Shown here piece by piece: positions 11,591 through 22,469 of a stretch of 64,000 nt of DNA. The notes beneath the pieces were generated by a model. The model saw only the letters and a program-made list of their open reading frames with translations, ran no database searches and was not told the origin of the DNA. How positions within the stretch are numbered: the first letter of the stretch is position 1; the number at the start of each line of letters is the position of its first letter. Source of the DNA: Palaemon carinicauda (Eukaryota > Arthropoda > Malacostraca > Decapoda > Palaemonidae); contig NC_090736.1 in the NCBI RefSeq assembly GCF_036898095.1, positions 15,490,238 through 15,554,237 of the forward strand, written 5' to 3'. The position numbers were made by a program, and so were the translations under genes.

Positions 11591-14500
11591 ATGCGGAAGT
11601 GCTCTGGACTCCCCGACCGCCCTTGTGGAACGTTCATGTCGGCGGTCGAGACGGACCCTCACTCCTTATGCCCGCTGTGTCGAGGTCAACGGTGTGAAAG
11701 GGATAATACCTGTAGTGAGTGCAGGGAGTGGCCTACCTCCCAGTGGGAGAGGTTTGCCCGGCGGCGTAAGAAGAAGCCTAAGCGTGACCGTTCTCCTTCA
11801 AGGGTTGCCTTGAAGAAGGAAGGTTCCGGGGACTCTTCTTCCGCCGCCCGAACCTCCTCCGAAGCTCCCACTCGATCGGTCTCTCGCGAGAGGCCGGCGA
11901 GTGGTAGCGCAGGCCCTTCTTTTGTTTCCCAATCTCGGGGTTCGGGAGAGGGCGTTGCCTCCCATAGCGAGGCAGCTCCCCCTCCTACTCCGGGGGAGGG
12001 CATTGATTCTGTTGATGACCATGTGACTAACGATAATCTTTTACAGCTTTGGGCTTCCTTGGGGCTTAAGGGCTCGCCCTCCAAGGAAGCCCTGTTTGAC
12101 CTGATCCAGTTGGGTGCAGCTGTCAAACAGTCGCCGGTAATAGCAGAGGTAGATCCTCTGTCTATTGTCGACGTTGTTGTGGCAGAGGCTTCCGACGTGT
12201 CGGGTCAGACCCCTGCTGCGGTTGCGGTTGTTGCTGAAGGCTCAGTTCCCCCCTCCGAACATCCTTCGAGGGAGGAGCTGGGTCCAACGGTCTCTCCTGC
12301 GGGTGACTCTCCCCCTCGGGGGAGTGCACTGACAGAGACTCCTCTTCGGAGGACAGACGATGGTGTTGCTGTGCCTCGAGGTCGTCTTCATCGTAAGGCT
12401 CGCCCTCCTCTTCGCCGGAGAGGCCTTCCTTCTCCTTACAAGGGAGTTAGGAGGCGCCTCTTCAGGTCTTCGCTTTCGACTTCCCCCGCAGAGGATCCTC
12501 CACGTCGAGAGCAGACTGTTGCAGCTGCTTCCTTGGACCTCTCCGCAGATCGTTCGTGATCTCCGACGCCTGCCAGACTTTCCAGTCTTCCATCTCCGTT
12601 CCTGGACGCAGATGCGCAGTGGGCGCCCACGCATCCCGTTATCCAATGGGCACCGGTCCCTTCGGGGCAAGAGGGCTCTTCTCACAATGTGGGTGAGTCT
12701 CTCGAGCGCCAGGTCTTACTGCGCACGCGCGCAGTCCTAGAGGTTCCTTAGATAGCGCACAGGCGCTCACAGGTTCCTCTGGCCTTGCTGCGCCCAGACG
12801 ATCTCCTGAGACTCGCCGTAGATCTCCTGCTCGCCAGCGCCCTCCTGCACGCCAACGCTCACCTACGCGCTAGCAATCTCCTGTGCCACAGAGACCTCCT
12901 GTGCACCAGCGGTCTCCAGCTCGCCTGCGCACTTCTGTTCCTGATGCGCGCCATGCGCGCCAACGTTCGCCCGCTCACCCACGATCTCCGGATCTGGGTG
13001 CAGGCAGGAACACTGTCCCTCCACCTCCTCGCCGACGTTTGCCTACACGCCAGCCATCGTCTACTCGCTATCGCGCGCACTCTCCTGTGCGCACTTCTAG
13101 GACAGCCTGAGTTCCTGCGCGGCGCGCCCACGAGATGTCTCTTAAGCCCGCCCACGAGCGTTCGCCTTTGCGCACTTCCTCGCCCTCTGGTCCTGTGCCC
13201 CAGTTGGTTCCTTCTGACCGCGCAACTGCGCGCCAACTGTCTCCTGCGCGCCAGCGACCTCCTACGTGCCCGCGCGATCCTTCGCCTGCGCGCAAGCGCT
13301 CTCCTACGCGCAAGCGCTCTCCTACGCGCAAGCGCTCTCCTACGCGCCCCCGCGCCAGACCGCCACAGGTCTCCGACACGCCCACGCGCTAACTCGCCTG
13401 TGCGTAGTCGTTCGCCTGTTCACGCTACGCGCCATCACTCGCCAACGCGCCATCATTCGCCAATGCGCCGTCACTCACCAACGCGCCATAGCTCACCATC
13501 GCTCGCCAACGCTCCACCGATCGCCTACACGCCATCGTTCTCCCGATCGCCTACACGCCATCGTTCTCCCGATCGCCAGCGCTCGCCCTTGCAGCCACGC
13601 GCACCCTCACCTGCGCGCCCACGCGCACCTTCGCCAGCGCGCCCACGTGCCCCCTCGCCAGCGCGCCCACTCGCCCAGGCGCCCTCACGCTCGTGCGCGC
13701 CAACGTTCGCCCGCGCGCGAACCAGCGGTTCTACCATCGCGTGAGTGCCAGCGCGACCTCGCCAGCGATTCCCACCGGGTTTCGCAGCGCGCTCAACCGT
13801 GCGAGTTTTCGGGGACGCGTACTTCCAGATCCTCGTCCTCGCGATCACCACCCTGCAAGCGCAGAGCTGCGCACGTCCAGGAGCAGGAATAATCTTCGGA
13901 GAGGTCTATGCAACATTCTTCTTTTCAGGCAGGCCCCGTAGTATCCACTCCTAAGGATCGGCCAATCCCCTTCCCTTCAGCGGGTGTTGCTGACACTGCG
14001 TCGGTCAGCCGCCAGCCCTGGTTTGGGTCCCTGATCAAAGCGGTCGTGCTGGTGATGAAGCCAGCCCTCGCTGATCTGGGTCTGAAACTAACGGTACCCG
14101 CGTCCCCGCTGAAGAGAAGGAGAGGAGTGGACTTCATGGTAACTTCTCCTAGGGTTAAGTTGGCTCCCAAGAAGTCCGTTGGGAAGGCCCCTTCCCCTTC
14201 GCAGGCGTTTTCTCCTTCCCCTGTGGACGAAGCCTTTCTGTCCTCAGGAGAATCCAGCGAGGTGAGGCGATCTCCCACGGCACCAATGGGAGGAACCCCA
14301 CCTCGGGGAAGAGAACCATATCGTGTGGAGAGGAGCCCCCAGACTTCTTTGCTTGAGTCCTGTATCCCTCCCAGAAGGGAGCCTAAGGACTCGAAGACTC
14401 TTCCTAAGTCTTCTACCCGGATTCGACCAGAGCTACCGAGACCCCAGGAGAACGTCCACGTATCTCCCCAAGTAGAGCTACTGGGGACAGGAGACCTTGC

Positions 14501-15512
14501 TGCCAGTCCATAAGGAGGAGAGCAGCACGAGTCGGAGCATGCCTTCTGGCAGGTCCTTAGTCTGATGAGGCAACTCAATGGATTCAAGGACCCCGAGACC
14601 GGCCCCCACGAAGGCAAGGATACGGTCCTGGACCAAGTCTACGGTACCCAGAAGCTCCCAAAGGCCAGTGCGGCTCTGCCCTGGTCCCAGGGAGTGAAGA
14701 GTGCCAGAGACAAGGTTGAGGGCCAGCTCACTGAACTCGCCGCCTCTAGCCGTTCCTCTGCCGGGAACAAACTCCTCCCACCTCCTCGCGTACAGCAGAG
14801 GAGGTACTTCGAGATCATGGGGGAGTCTTGTTTAGCTCTTCCCCTCCACCACTCTATGGAAGAGCTCTCTAGGGGGATTTCTCTCGAGAAACTCTCCGCC
14901 CGGCAGGTGACATTCTCGGCTACGGAGATCCTAAGCCAGGAGAAAGTCGCGATGTGTGCCATGCAGACCACTTCGTGGCTGGACATCTGGCTGGGGTCTC
15001 TGGATATCCTGTTGCGATCCGAGGACTTGTCCAAGGAGAGCACCAGGAAGGCCCTCGAGACTTTCCTCCTCTCGGGCACGCGCTCCATCGAGTTTTTAGC
15101 TCACCAAGTTTCGAACTTGTGGGCAAACTCGATCCTAAAATGTCGGGATGCCGTGACCGAGAGATTCCACTCGAAAGTCCCAGCCGTAGATGTCAGAAAA
15201 CTCAGACACTCCTCCATCCTTGGAGAGAATTTGTTCGAGCCCAAGGACGTGGAACAAACAGCTGAGAGATGGAGGAAGTCGAATCAAGATTCACTCCTCC
15301 AAAGGGCCCTTACATCTCGGCCCTACAAGCCTCCAGCTCTTCAACAACAACAACATCAGCAGCCTCGTCAGCCTAGGACATCGAGACAGGCTCCGGCAGC
15401 AAAGGCTAAAGTGTCTAAGCAGCAGCCCTTTCCTGTCAAGGACAAGAAAGGTGGAAAGCCCTCCAGGGGAGGTAAGAATCCTAGGGGGAGCGGCCAAGGC
15501 CGTAAACGCTAG
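11591..15512 (+). pseudogene. gag: element B gag-like gene, broken
   Basis: The ATG at 11591 begins MRKCSG, followed by a Cys cluster (C, C, DPHSLCPLC, C, C, SEC), the same pattern as in A and G. The frame is open to 12559. A long Arg/Ser/Pro/Thr repeat tract (12800-13740) is then broken across frames. The reading continues at 13908-14513 and, after a TAA at 14511-14513, in the same frame at 14565-15512. The last part contains a conserved region (LWANSILKCRDAV) and a Gln-rich then Lys/Gly/Arg-rich tail ending GSGQGRKR, probably for nucleic-acid binding. Function as a structural protein is inferred from position. Several lesions make it inactive. Confidence 0.75.
12800..13740 (+). repeat. GC-rich RSP-encoding repeat tract in gag
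   Basis: Degenerate tandem units of 12-30 bp built from CGCGCCCACGCGCACC-like and CAAGCGCTCTCCTACGCG-like sequence. They encode R-S-P-T, H-S-P-T-R and A-P-S-P-A-R-P peptides, resembling the RS domains of splicing factors. CpG-rich, unlike the AT-rich flanks. Frame changes inside the tract shift the peptide to Leu/Ala repeats. Confidence 0.8.
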
Positions 15513-17577
15513 GATTGGCAATCCCCCTGCATGTCCACCAGTGGGGGGATGCCTACAAAGTTGCGCGGACAGGTGGCAGCAACTCGGGGCTTATTCCTGG
15601 ATGATCTCTGTGATCAGCCAAGGATATTGCATCCCATTCATAACATCTCTTCCTCCCCTGACAGCGAATCCAGTGTCGTTGAGTTCCTATGCCATGGGAT
15701 CGGTAAAGGGGCTAGCCCTTCGGGCAGAAGTCGAGACCATGCTCAAGAAGGATGCTCTCCAGGAGGTCGTCGACGGCTCCCCAGGCTGCTTCAGTCGACT
15801 CTTTTTTGTAAAGAAGGCGTCTGGAGGCTGGAGACCTGTCATCGACCTCTCAGCTCTGAACAAGTTTGTCAAGCAAATTCCGTTCAGCATGGAGACAGCG
15901 GACACGGTCAGACTTGCAGTGAGACTGCAAGACTTCATGTGCACTCTGGATTTGAAGGATGCGTACTTCCAGATCCCAGTCCATCCGTCTTCCAGGAAGT
16001 ACTTGAGATTCAGCCTAGACAACAAGACCTACCAGTTCAAGGTGCTGTGTTTTGGTCTCTCCACAGCACCTCAGGTGTTCACCAAGGTGTTCACCCAGAT
16101 TTCTTCGTGGGCACACAGGATCGGCATCCGTCTCCTCCGCTATCTGGACGATTGGCTGATCCTGGCAGACTTGGAGTCGACCCTTCTTCGACACCGAGAC
16201 AAGCTTCTGGGACTTTGCCAAGATCTAGGGATCATGGTAAATCTCGAGAAGTCTTCTCTGCTCCCAACTCAACGACTGGTTTATCTAGGCGTGATATTAG
16301 ACACCAATCTCCACAAAGCCTTTCCATCAGACGACAGGATAGCAAGGCTGAGGGGGGTCGCAAGACCTTTCCTCGGACGGGAAGTCCTTCCAGCCCAATC
16401 TTGGTTATGTCTCCTAGGTCACCTGGCCTCCCTGGCCCGTCTAGTTCCGAACGGCTGCCTCAGGATGAGATCCCTACAATGGCGGCTCAAGTCCCGGTGG
16501 AATCAAGGCAACGATTCCCCAGACACTCTGGTCCCTATGGGACCCGCGGAACGGGCGGACCTGCAGTGGTGGCTGACCGACGAAAACCTTCGAAAGGGAG
16601 TGGATCTTCTCGTCCTCCCCCGGATTTGATGCTGTTGTCGGACGCATCAAAAGAAGGGTGGGGGGCCCACGTTCTGAACCAGAGGATCTCAAGCCTATGG
16701 TCAGAATCAGAAAGGTGCCTCCACATCAACCTGCTAGAAATGAAGGCATCTATCTGGCCCTTCAACAGGTCCTGGCGGGCCACTCCGTGGTGGTGATGAG
16801 CGACAACACCACAGTAGTGGCTTATATCAACAAGCAGGGAGGTACCTTTTCACAACAGCTATCCCATCTTGCAGTAGAGATACTGAGGTGGACCGAAGTC
16901 CACTCGATTCCACTATCAGCTCGCTTCATTCCAGGCAAAAGGAATGTGCTCGCCGACAGTCTGAGCAGAGCATCGCAGATAGTGAGTACCGAGTGGTCTT
17001 TGGATCCTCAAGTAGCCAACAAAGTCCTGACTTTGTGGGGTTCCCTGACAGTGGACCTGTTCGCGACAGCTTTGAACTTCAAGCTGCCGCTGTACTGCTC
17101 CCCAGTCCCGGACCCCAACGCACTCTGGCAAGATGCCTTCCAACAACGGTGGGACAACATCGATGCCTGCGCCTTTCCACCGTTCTGTCTGATGAGAAGG
17201 GTGCTCAACAAGACCAGACTATCGGTCAATCTGTCAATGACCTTAATAGCTCTGCTATGGCATCACGCAGAGTGGTTCCCGGACCTTCTGCGGCTCCTGA
17301 CGGAACTCCTGAGAGAGCTTCCCCCACGACACGAGCTACTCAAGCAACCACATTGCAATATCTCCCACAAGGCCGTAGCTTCGCTTCGGCTTCACGCCTG
17401 GAGACTATCCAGCGTCTCCTCACTGAGAGAGGCTATTCGCAACAAGTTGCGGAGAGGATGTCTCGACACCTGCGAAAGTCATCCGCAGGGGTCTACCAGG
17501 CGAAGTGGAGAGTCTTCTGTGGTTGGTGTCGTGGGAGGGGTATCTCTCCCCTCGATGCCACTATTCCAGCAATAGCG
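15490..17577 (+). pseudogene. element B RT-RNase H-methyltransferase-like gene, broken
   Basis: RT motifs: VIDLSALNKFV, TLDLKDAYFQIPVHP, CFGLSTAPQVF and YLDDWLI at 16141-16161. RNase H follows (LLSDASKEGWGAH, HINLLEMKA, SDNTTVVAYINKQGG, VLADSLSR). The methyltransferase-like segment has DLFATA near 17050 and AFPPF near 17170. The frame changes near 16615 and again near 16740, inside RNase H. Everything else is open, so the copy decayed only moderately. The product would be the replication enzyme of the element. The end overlaps the recombinase N-terminus in a different frame. Confidence 0.87.
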
Positions 17578-18440
17578 GAGTTTCTCGTGTATTTGCGGGA
17601 GGAAATGCGCCTTTCAGTCTCGGCGGTGAAAGGCTATCGCTCAGCCTTAAGCTTAGCCTTCAGGCTGAAAGGAATAGACATTTCTTCCTCGCTGGAACTT
17701 TCTTTACTCAACGAAGCTACGAACTTACCTGCCCTCAGTCGGAAGTGAGACCTACATGGAACGTGGTTCGCGTCCTCAGGGCTCTTAAGAGACCTCCGTT
17801 CGAACCATTACGCCAGGCCTCTGATCGACACCTGACTTGGAAGACGGCATTCCTGCTCGCTTTGGCCTCAGCCAAGCGGGTCAGTGAACTTCATGGTCTC
17901 TCGTACGACGTCGCCCATTCAAGGGGATGGCGGGAGGTAACGTTCGGGTTCGTCCCTGAGTTTGTAGCTAAGACTCAGAACCCTGGAGTGCCGGACCCAC
18001 GGTTTGACTCCTTCAGGGTCTCGAGTCTCCGTTCTGTAACAAGTGACCCAGACCATCTGTTATTATTTCCAGTGAGAAGTCTGAGGCGTTATCTGAAGAG
18101 AACGGCTGCAGTCCATCCTCGCGTGCAAGCCCTGTTTGTGAGCACGGGAAGGACGAAGAGGAGGGTCACCAAGAATACTATCTCTGCCTGGATCCGAAGG
18201 GTCATCCACCACGCCTTGAATCCAGATCCTCCTCCGTCACGTCGTCCCAGAGCACACGATGTCAGAGGCATCGCTACGTCTCTGGCTTTTAAGAGAAATT
18301 TCTCGGTGATGCAGGTGCTACAAGCTGGGGTCTGGAAGCGTCAAACGACCTTCACAGCCCACTACCTGAAGGACGTGACCCACAGGAGCCTTGATATATT
18401 CTCGATCGGCCCTGTGGTGGCTGCACAACAGCTGATCTAA
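17340..18440 (+). pseudogene. element B tyrosine recombinase, one frameshift
   Basis: DIRS tyrosine recombinase. The N-terminal core-binding part (VYQAKWRVFCGWC, AVKGYRSALS) is in one frame to about 17715. The catalytic domain is in another frame from there to the TAA at 18440. All catalytic positions are visible: Arg in AKRVSELHGLS (about 17875), His and Arg in HDVRGIAT (about 18258), and Tyr in FTAHYLKDV (about 18360). The enzyme would integrate the circular DNA. Apart from the single frameshift the gene looks well preserved. The start is uncertain because of the overlap with the RT gene. Confidence 0.85.
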
Positions 18441-18934
18441 CCTCAGGCTCCTTAATGGACAGGTAGTAGAAGGTTGAGGGCATTGTTACCTGGTTTTAGA
18501 CTGCATGAATGAAAGAGTATGTCTGGCCCTTACTTCTTTCTTCATCCTCCCCTCTCTTGGGGAAAGCAGCATCCTGGGTTCTCTGCATAACTGACCTCGA
18601 ACCTCTGCAGGTGAACCATGCTTCCTTGTGTTCCTAGTATTAAGATAATACTGTCGCGTCCCCCAGTCGCGTCCCCCATACCCTGACGAGGTGGTATTGG
18701 GAACGTCCTAGCCAAGAATTCCATCTAAAGGACTTCAGGTCAACTTCCTAGGACGAGTCACACTTCAACCCTCCACACACAAGCTTATGTAGGCCGCCCG
18801 TTCCTTGCGGAGCAAGGAACTGCCGAGGTGCAGGGACTCTTTTTCTCGAGTGCTGCTCACTCGGATTCTGAGTCCCCGGGTAAAAGCCAAAGCCAGTAAG
18901 GCCGGGACTTTCCTCCCTACCTAAGGGGTAAGTC
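18441..18934 (+). other. element B 3' non-coding region
   Basis: Between recombinase stop and ICR. No gene recognised. A GTCGCGTCCCCCA duplication lies at about 18653-18677. Confidence 0.5.
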
Positions 18935-19035
18935 ACCCCATGTAAATAGGGTGGTTTGTATTTCGGTTACGGAACAAATGACAAATTCGGAGATAATTTG
19001 TATTTTTCCTAACCATACAAACCTTAGCTACTTAC
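18935..19035 (+). repeat. element B internal complementary region
   Basis: The first half (to about 18978) is the reverse complement of 11283-11330. The second half is the reverse complement of the extreme right end, 19240-19291. The join is GGAACAAATGACAAATTC. Confidence 0.88.
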
Positions 19036-19079
19036 ACATATTTGCCCGCCAGCCTTGTCCCCCAAGGCAAGTCCTACCT

Positions 19080-19291
19080 CTAAGTGAAGTGAAGCAGTTC
19101 ACCGGTGTGTGAGGGGGGAAGGGGTAGCTAGCTACCACTCCTCTACCCCCTTGCTAACTAGCGCGGGGGTAACTAACCCTCGTTAAAATTCTAATGGCTC
19201 GTCATTTCAGCTACGCCGAAAGTAGAACCCCATGTAAATAGCTAAGGTTTGTATGGTTAGGAAAAATGCAAATCACCTCCGAATTTGTCAT
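19080..19291 (+). repeat. element B right inverted terminal repeat
   Basis: Reverse complement of 11283-11480 with few differences, for example in the GTAGCTAGCTACCACTCC tract. Confidence 0.85.
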
Positions 19292-19350
19292 ATTTTCATA
19301 ATAAAATAAATTTTTGAACATACTTACCCGCTGGTTATATAACTTATAAT
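19292..19350 (+). repeat. element A internal complementary region, second half
   Basis: ATTTTCATAATAAAATAAAT and on through CTTACCCGCTGGTTATATAA is the reverse complement of A's right end (19505-19568). Together with 11241-11282 it forms a complete ICR interrupted by B. Confidence 0.8.
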
Positions 19351-19568
19351 CCCACCCTCATCCCCTCTAGAGACCTATGGGCATGGAAAATCTAGTGGTG
19401 GATGGACTAGTTCGGCCTACCTCCCATGGTGGCGCTAGTGTACACCTGGCATTTCTATCTGCAATTGCCGGAAGTTTTTTGAATTTCTGCCGGACGTCAG
19501 GGACTAAAGCCATTGTTATATAACCAGCGGGTAAGTATGTTAAAAAAATTTATTTTATTATGAAAATA
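19351..19568 (+). repeat. element A right inverted terminal repeat
   Basis: Reverse complement of 4990-5178, including GCCGGACGTCAGGGACTAAA and the GTGTACACCTGG unit. It ends TTATTATGAAAATAT against the left end of C. Confidence 0.83.
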
Positions 19569-19770
19569 TCATTTGTTCCTACTCTAAATACAAACCCTCA
19601 TTCTTTACTATAGGAGATATTCTAGCGCGAGCTGGAAGATATGGCAGAAAAACCTTAACAAGGTCGTTAACGACTGGACAGGTAATTACCCACCTGTCAG
19701 TGGCGGGCTACCGCCGGTCGGCAGCTGCTGTTTACCCTCAATCGAATTCTAGCCGTCGCAGTGGTAACAC
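19569..19770 (+). repeat. element C left inverted terminal repeat
   Basis: Reverse complement of 25490-25717. It shares CTTAACAAGGTCGTTAACGA and GGTAATTACCCACCTGTCAG with the right copy. Confidence 0.85.
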
Positions 19771-19852
19771 CACTGCTCCTGCTTTATTTGCCTGGCAGAC
19801 TAGCCTTTGTTTTTTTTAGTTTTGATTAATCCTTTTTCTTTTCCTTTGTTAG

Positions 19853-20330
19853 ATGATGTCCTCTATTTTGAGGAAGTGTTCATGGCGCCTTTATATCACA
19901 GCTGGATGTGGATCCTCTTACCTTATGCCCCGTTACGGAGGTCATGGGTGTTCTGCTACCCTGCGGAGGATGGGTTCCCCTGCCAAGTATGTAGAAGTGG
20001 TCTTCGCAGTACCCGCTCTTCCTCCTCCACTTCATTGTCTTTTCCTCTTCGGAGGCTAGGAGGGAGAGAGAGATGAGGAAAAGGAGAGCTCGCACTCCTT
20101 TGCCCAGTCGTTCTCTACGGAGTCTCAGGCGACATAGTAAGAGACATAATGGTTCTTGCTCTTCCTTGCCTTCTGTCTCTTCACGAGATGTCTCGCCGCA
20201 AGACTAGCGCTCTCGTTACAAACTTAAGAGCGCTTCCTCCTTACCCTATCATAGGGCATCAAGCGCATATGCGCCAACATGCGCATACACATGAGGGTAC
20301 ACACAGGCACACTATTCTATCTTTATTTCT
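19853..20330 (+). pseudogene. element C gag N-terminus remnant
   Basis: LRKCSW at the start corresponds to MRKCSG of element B. In a shifted frame GTGGATCCTCTTACCTTATG corresponds to the DPHSLCPLC segment. Frames are broken throughout. Assigned by position after the left repeat and by these two matches only. Confidence 0.5.
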
Positions 20331-20549
20331 CTTCCACTTTTTTGTTAAAGTATTTATAGTGTATACAGTATAGGAAGTATTTATTTTAATGTTACTGTTC
20401 TTAAAATATTTTATTTTTTCTTGTTTCCTTTCCTCACTGGGCTATTTTCCCTGTTGGAGCCCCTGGGCTTATAGCATCCTGCTTTTCCAACTAGGGTTAT
20501 AGCTTAGCAAGTAATAATAATAATAATAATGATAATAATACGCTCCAAC
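20330..20549 (+). repeat. LINE 3' end with (TAA)n tail, inserted in C
   Basis: Contains CCCTGTTGGAGCCCCTGGGC and CCAACTAGGGTTATAGCTTA before an AATAATAATAAT tail. Reverse-oriented copies of the same sequence lie at 56118-56330 and, more diverged, at 26600-26690. I recall this 3' end as very common in decapod genomes, unverified. 5' truncation is typical of LINE insertions; the left edge is approximate. Confidence 0.7.
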
Positions 20550-20930
20550 AAGAGCATAGCTCAATCACGTGCCATGCACTCACCTGCGCACAAACTCTTG
20601 CGCGCCACCAATCTTCTGCGTAATGGTGCTCTCCTATGTGCTCCCGCGCGCCAACATTCTCCTGCACGTGCACATACGTGCCCAACACCTCACTCTCCTG
20701 CCCGCTATACTGCGCACCATCCTACGCGCCAGGTAAAACCTGCGCATTAGCTTTCTACTGTTAAAAGGACTTCTGATAAGTCAGCCATGCTGCCCTCTTC
20801 GGCGCGCCAGCGCTTACCGGCGCGCCAGCGCTTAACCGCGCCAGCGCTTACCAGCATCGGCAAGGATATGCGCGCCAGCCTTCTCCCGCATCGGCAAGGA
20901 TATGCGCGCACGCACGCGCGCCCCATATGA
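20550..20930 (+). repeat. RSP-type repeat remnant in C
   Basis: GC-rich degenerate units such as GGCGCGCCAGCGCTTACC (20800-20855) and two copies of GCATCGGCAAGGATATGCGC (20863 and 20889). It occupies the same place in the element as the 12800-13740 tract of B. Confidence 0.6.
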
Positions 20931-22469
20931 TTCTATTATGCAGGGAATTTTCTCCTGCGCGCGCCCGACGGCTAGCACAGACGTGCGAGATCACTCTCCC
21001 GCATGCCCGTTTACGCCTGCACCTAGATATTCTCACCGAAGAGACAGGCAAAATAGGAAGAGACGTTATCATTCTCGCTCTTTCTCGCCTTTTATCTCTC
21101 CCCGAGACTTCTTGCCTTGAGATTATATACACTCATGCCACAAACCTGAGAAGAACGATCCCTCTCGTCATCATTCTGCCTCGCTGTCGTCGTCGTGCGA
21201 GGGATCATTTAAGAAACCAGGAGCGTGGCCAAGGGCAAAGCACGTCCTAACCTCGAACCCTCTTCTTCGCATAATAGTTTGAGGGTCTCCGTCCGCTCTA
21301 GAAAAAGTCGGATAGAGCGCTTCTCCTTGCTTTACTCTCTATCTTCACAGAGATCGCTCTCGCCTTTGAATTCTCCATCTCTGACCCTTTGGGGTCTCGT
21401 GACAAGAAAACTTCGGTTTCCCGGTGCGCTATCCCTTCGTTTTCTCACAGCAAGTTGCTGAAACCTCGGGCTCTCATGCATTTAGTCTCGCTGACACTTC
21501 TGTGTCTCGTGACAAGGGAGACTTCTGTTGTCCCGTTGCTCTAGCCCTTCTGGTTCTCGCAACATAACCTCTAGGGGCACGCACGATCACGCTGAACCTT
21601 CGGGTTCTCGCAACACAACCTCCAGGGGCACGCACGATCACGCTGAACCTTCGGGTTCTTGTGACACAAGTCATCAAGAGTGTTACCCTTAGGTCAGAGT
21701 GTCTTCGGACTCTTGTCGCGCAGAGTGTTCGCGTACGCCCATCCAACACTACGCCCATGACATTAAGAGTTTTACTCTTATGGCAGAGTCTTCAGACCCC
21801 AGTCACGCAGGTGTTCACACACAATTAGCGCTACACACTCAATTCTCCGGTCATACACTCGCGGGGTCAATCCCTCGCTCCCGTGTTTCAGACAGGACAA
21901 CCTCCCTAATTCCTTTGCTCCCTATTGAGTTAACGATTTTGAGTCTCTCGGAAACCTTGAAAGAAGATGCAGGGGTTCAGCCCTTCTTCTCTTCGGTTGA
22001 GAGCAGAAGGGAAAGGGGAAACATGTTAGAGAGGCTAAAAGAAAACACCCAGATAGCAGCGACATAGAACGCGATGCCGAGGACTTTGGCCGCTCCATTC
22101 GTTATCCTGCAATTCATGTGGCAGCTCATAAGCTGCCCATGTTACGAGGTAACACTTGATGTCAACCTGCAACTTGATCAACTTATTGGGAAACTTAGAT
22201 TGCTGACAGGAGGTTCGCCTCCAGGGATTAGGGATCCTTCCCTTACGAGGGAGGGATAACCTTCCTCGGAATTGGACTGCATGAGAGATCCATCCCCCTT
22301 CCGAGGAAAAGCTTCCCCACTTCAACCAGTCGTAAGGAGTTGCGAACAGCTCAATGAGTTTTACTTCTGTTTTTTTGTCCCCGAAGACTGTGCTTTCTCC
22401 CCTGGAGCTGGGGAAAAGTAAGTCTACGGGTTGTTCCTCCTTCGGGGGGAACTTCTCCCTGGGAGTATG
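20931..22469 (+). pseudogene. element C decayed gag interior
   Basis: No continuous frame. It holds a tandem duplication of about 49 bp at 21566-21660 (each copy with GGGGCACGCACGATCACG and CTGAACCTTCGGGTTCT). Position implies former gag sequence, but no domain is recognisable. Confidence 0.4.

Larger units (their letters stand above)
11283..19291 (+). mobile_element. DIRS-type retrotransposon B, nested in A
   Basis: A complete DIRS layout of about 8.0 kb: left inverted repeat, gag with an RS-like repeat tract, RT-RNase H-methyltransferase-like, tyrosine recombinase, ICR (18935-19035), right inverted repeat. It starts ATTTGTTCCGTAACCG and ends CCGAATTTGTCAT. The ICR contains CGGTTACGGAACAAAT followed by GACAAATTCGGAG, the two ends joined in reverse complement. 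Family-specific ends (TTTTTCCTAACCATACAAACC) are shared with C and, less closely, D. Coding regions carry several frameshifts, but the recombinase active site is preserved. Confidence 0.88.
4990..19568 (+). mobile_element. DIRS-type retrotransposon A, interrupted by element B
   Basis: Order: left inverted terminal repeat, gag, RT-RNase H-methyltransferase-like, tyrosine recombinase, first half of the internal complementary region (ICR, to 11282), element B (11283-19291), second half of the ICR, right inverted repeat. The left end (4990-5178) and right end (19351-19568) are reverse complements. The DNA either side of B joins into an ICR equal to the reverse complement of left end plus right end. 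All three genes carry lesions, so the copy is inactive. Its proteins are clearly related to those of element G at 58255-64000. Confidence 0.85.

Noticed and set aside
12242..13385. Minus-strand Arg-rich frames in gag of B
   Set aside because: They mirror the GC-rich RSP tract and have no independent support.
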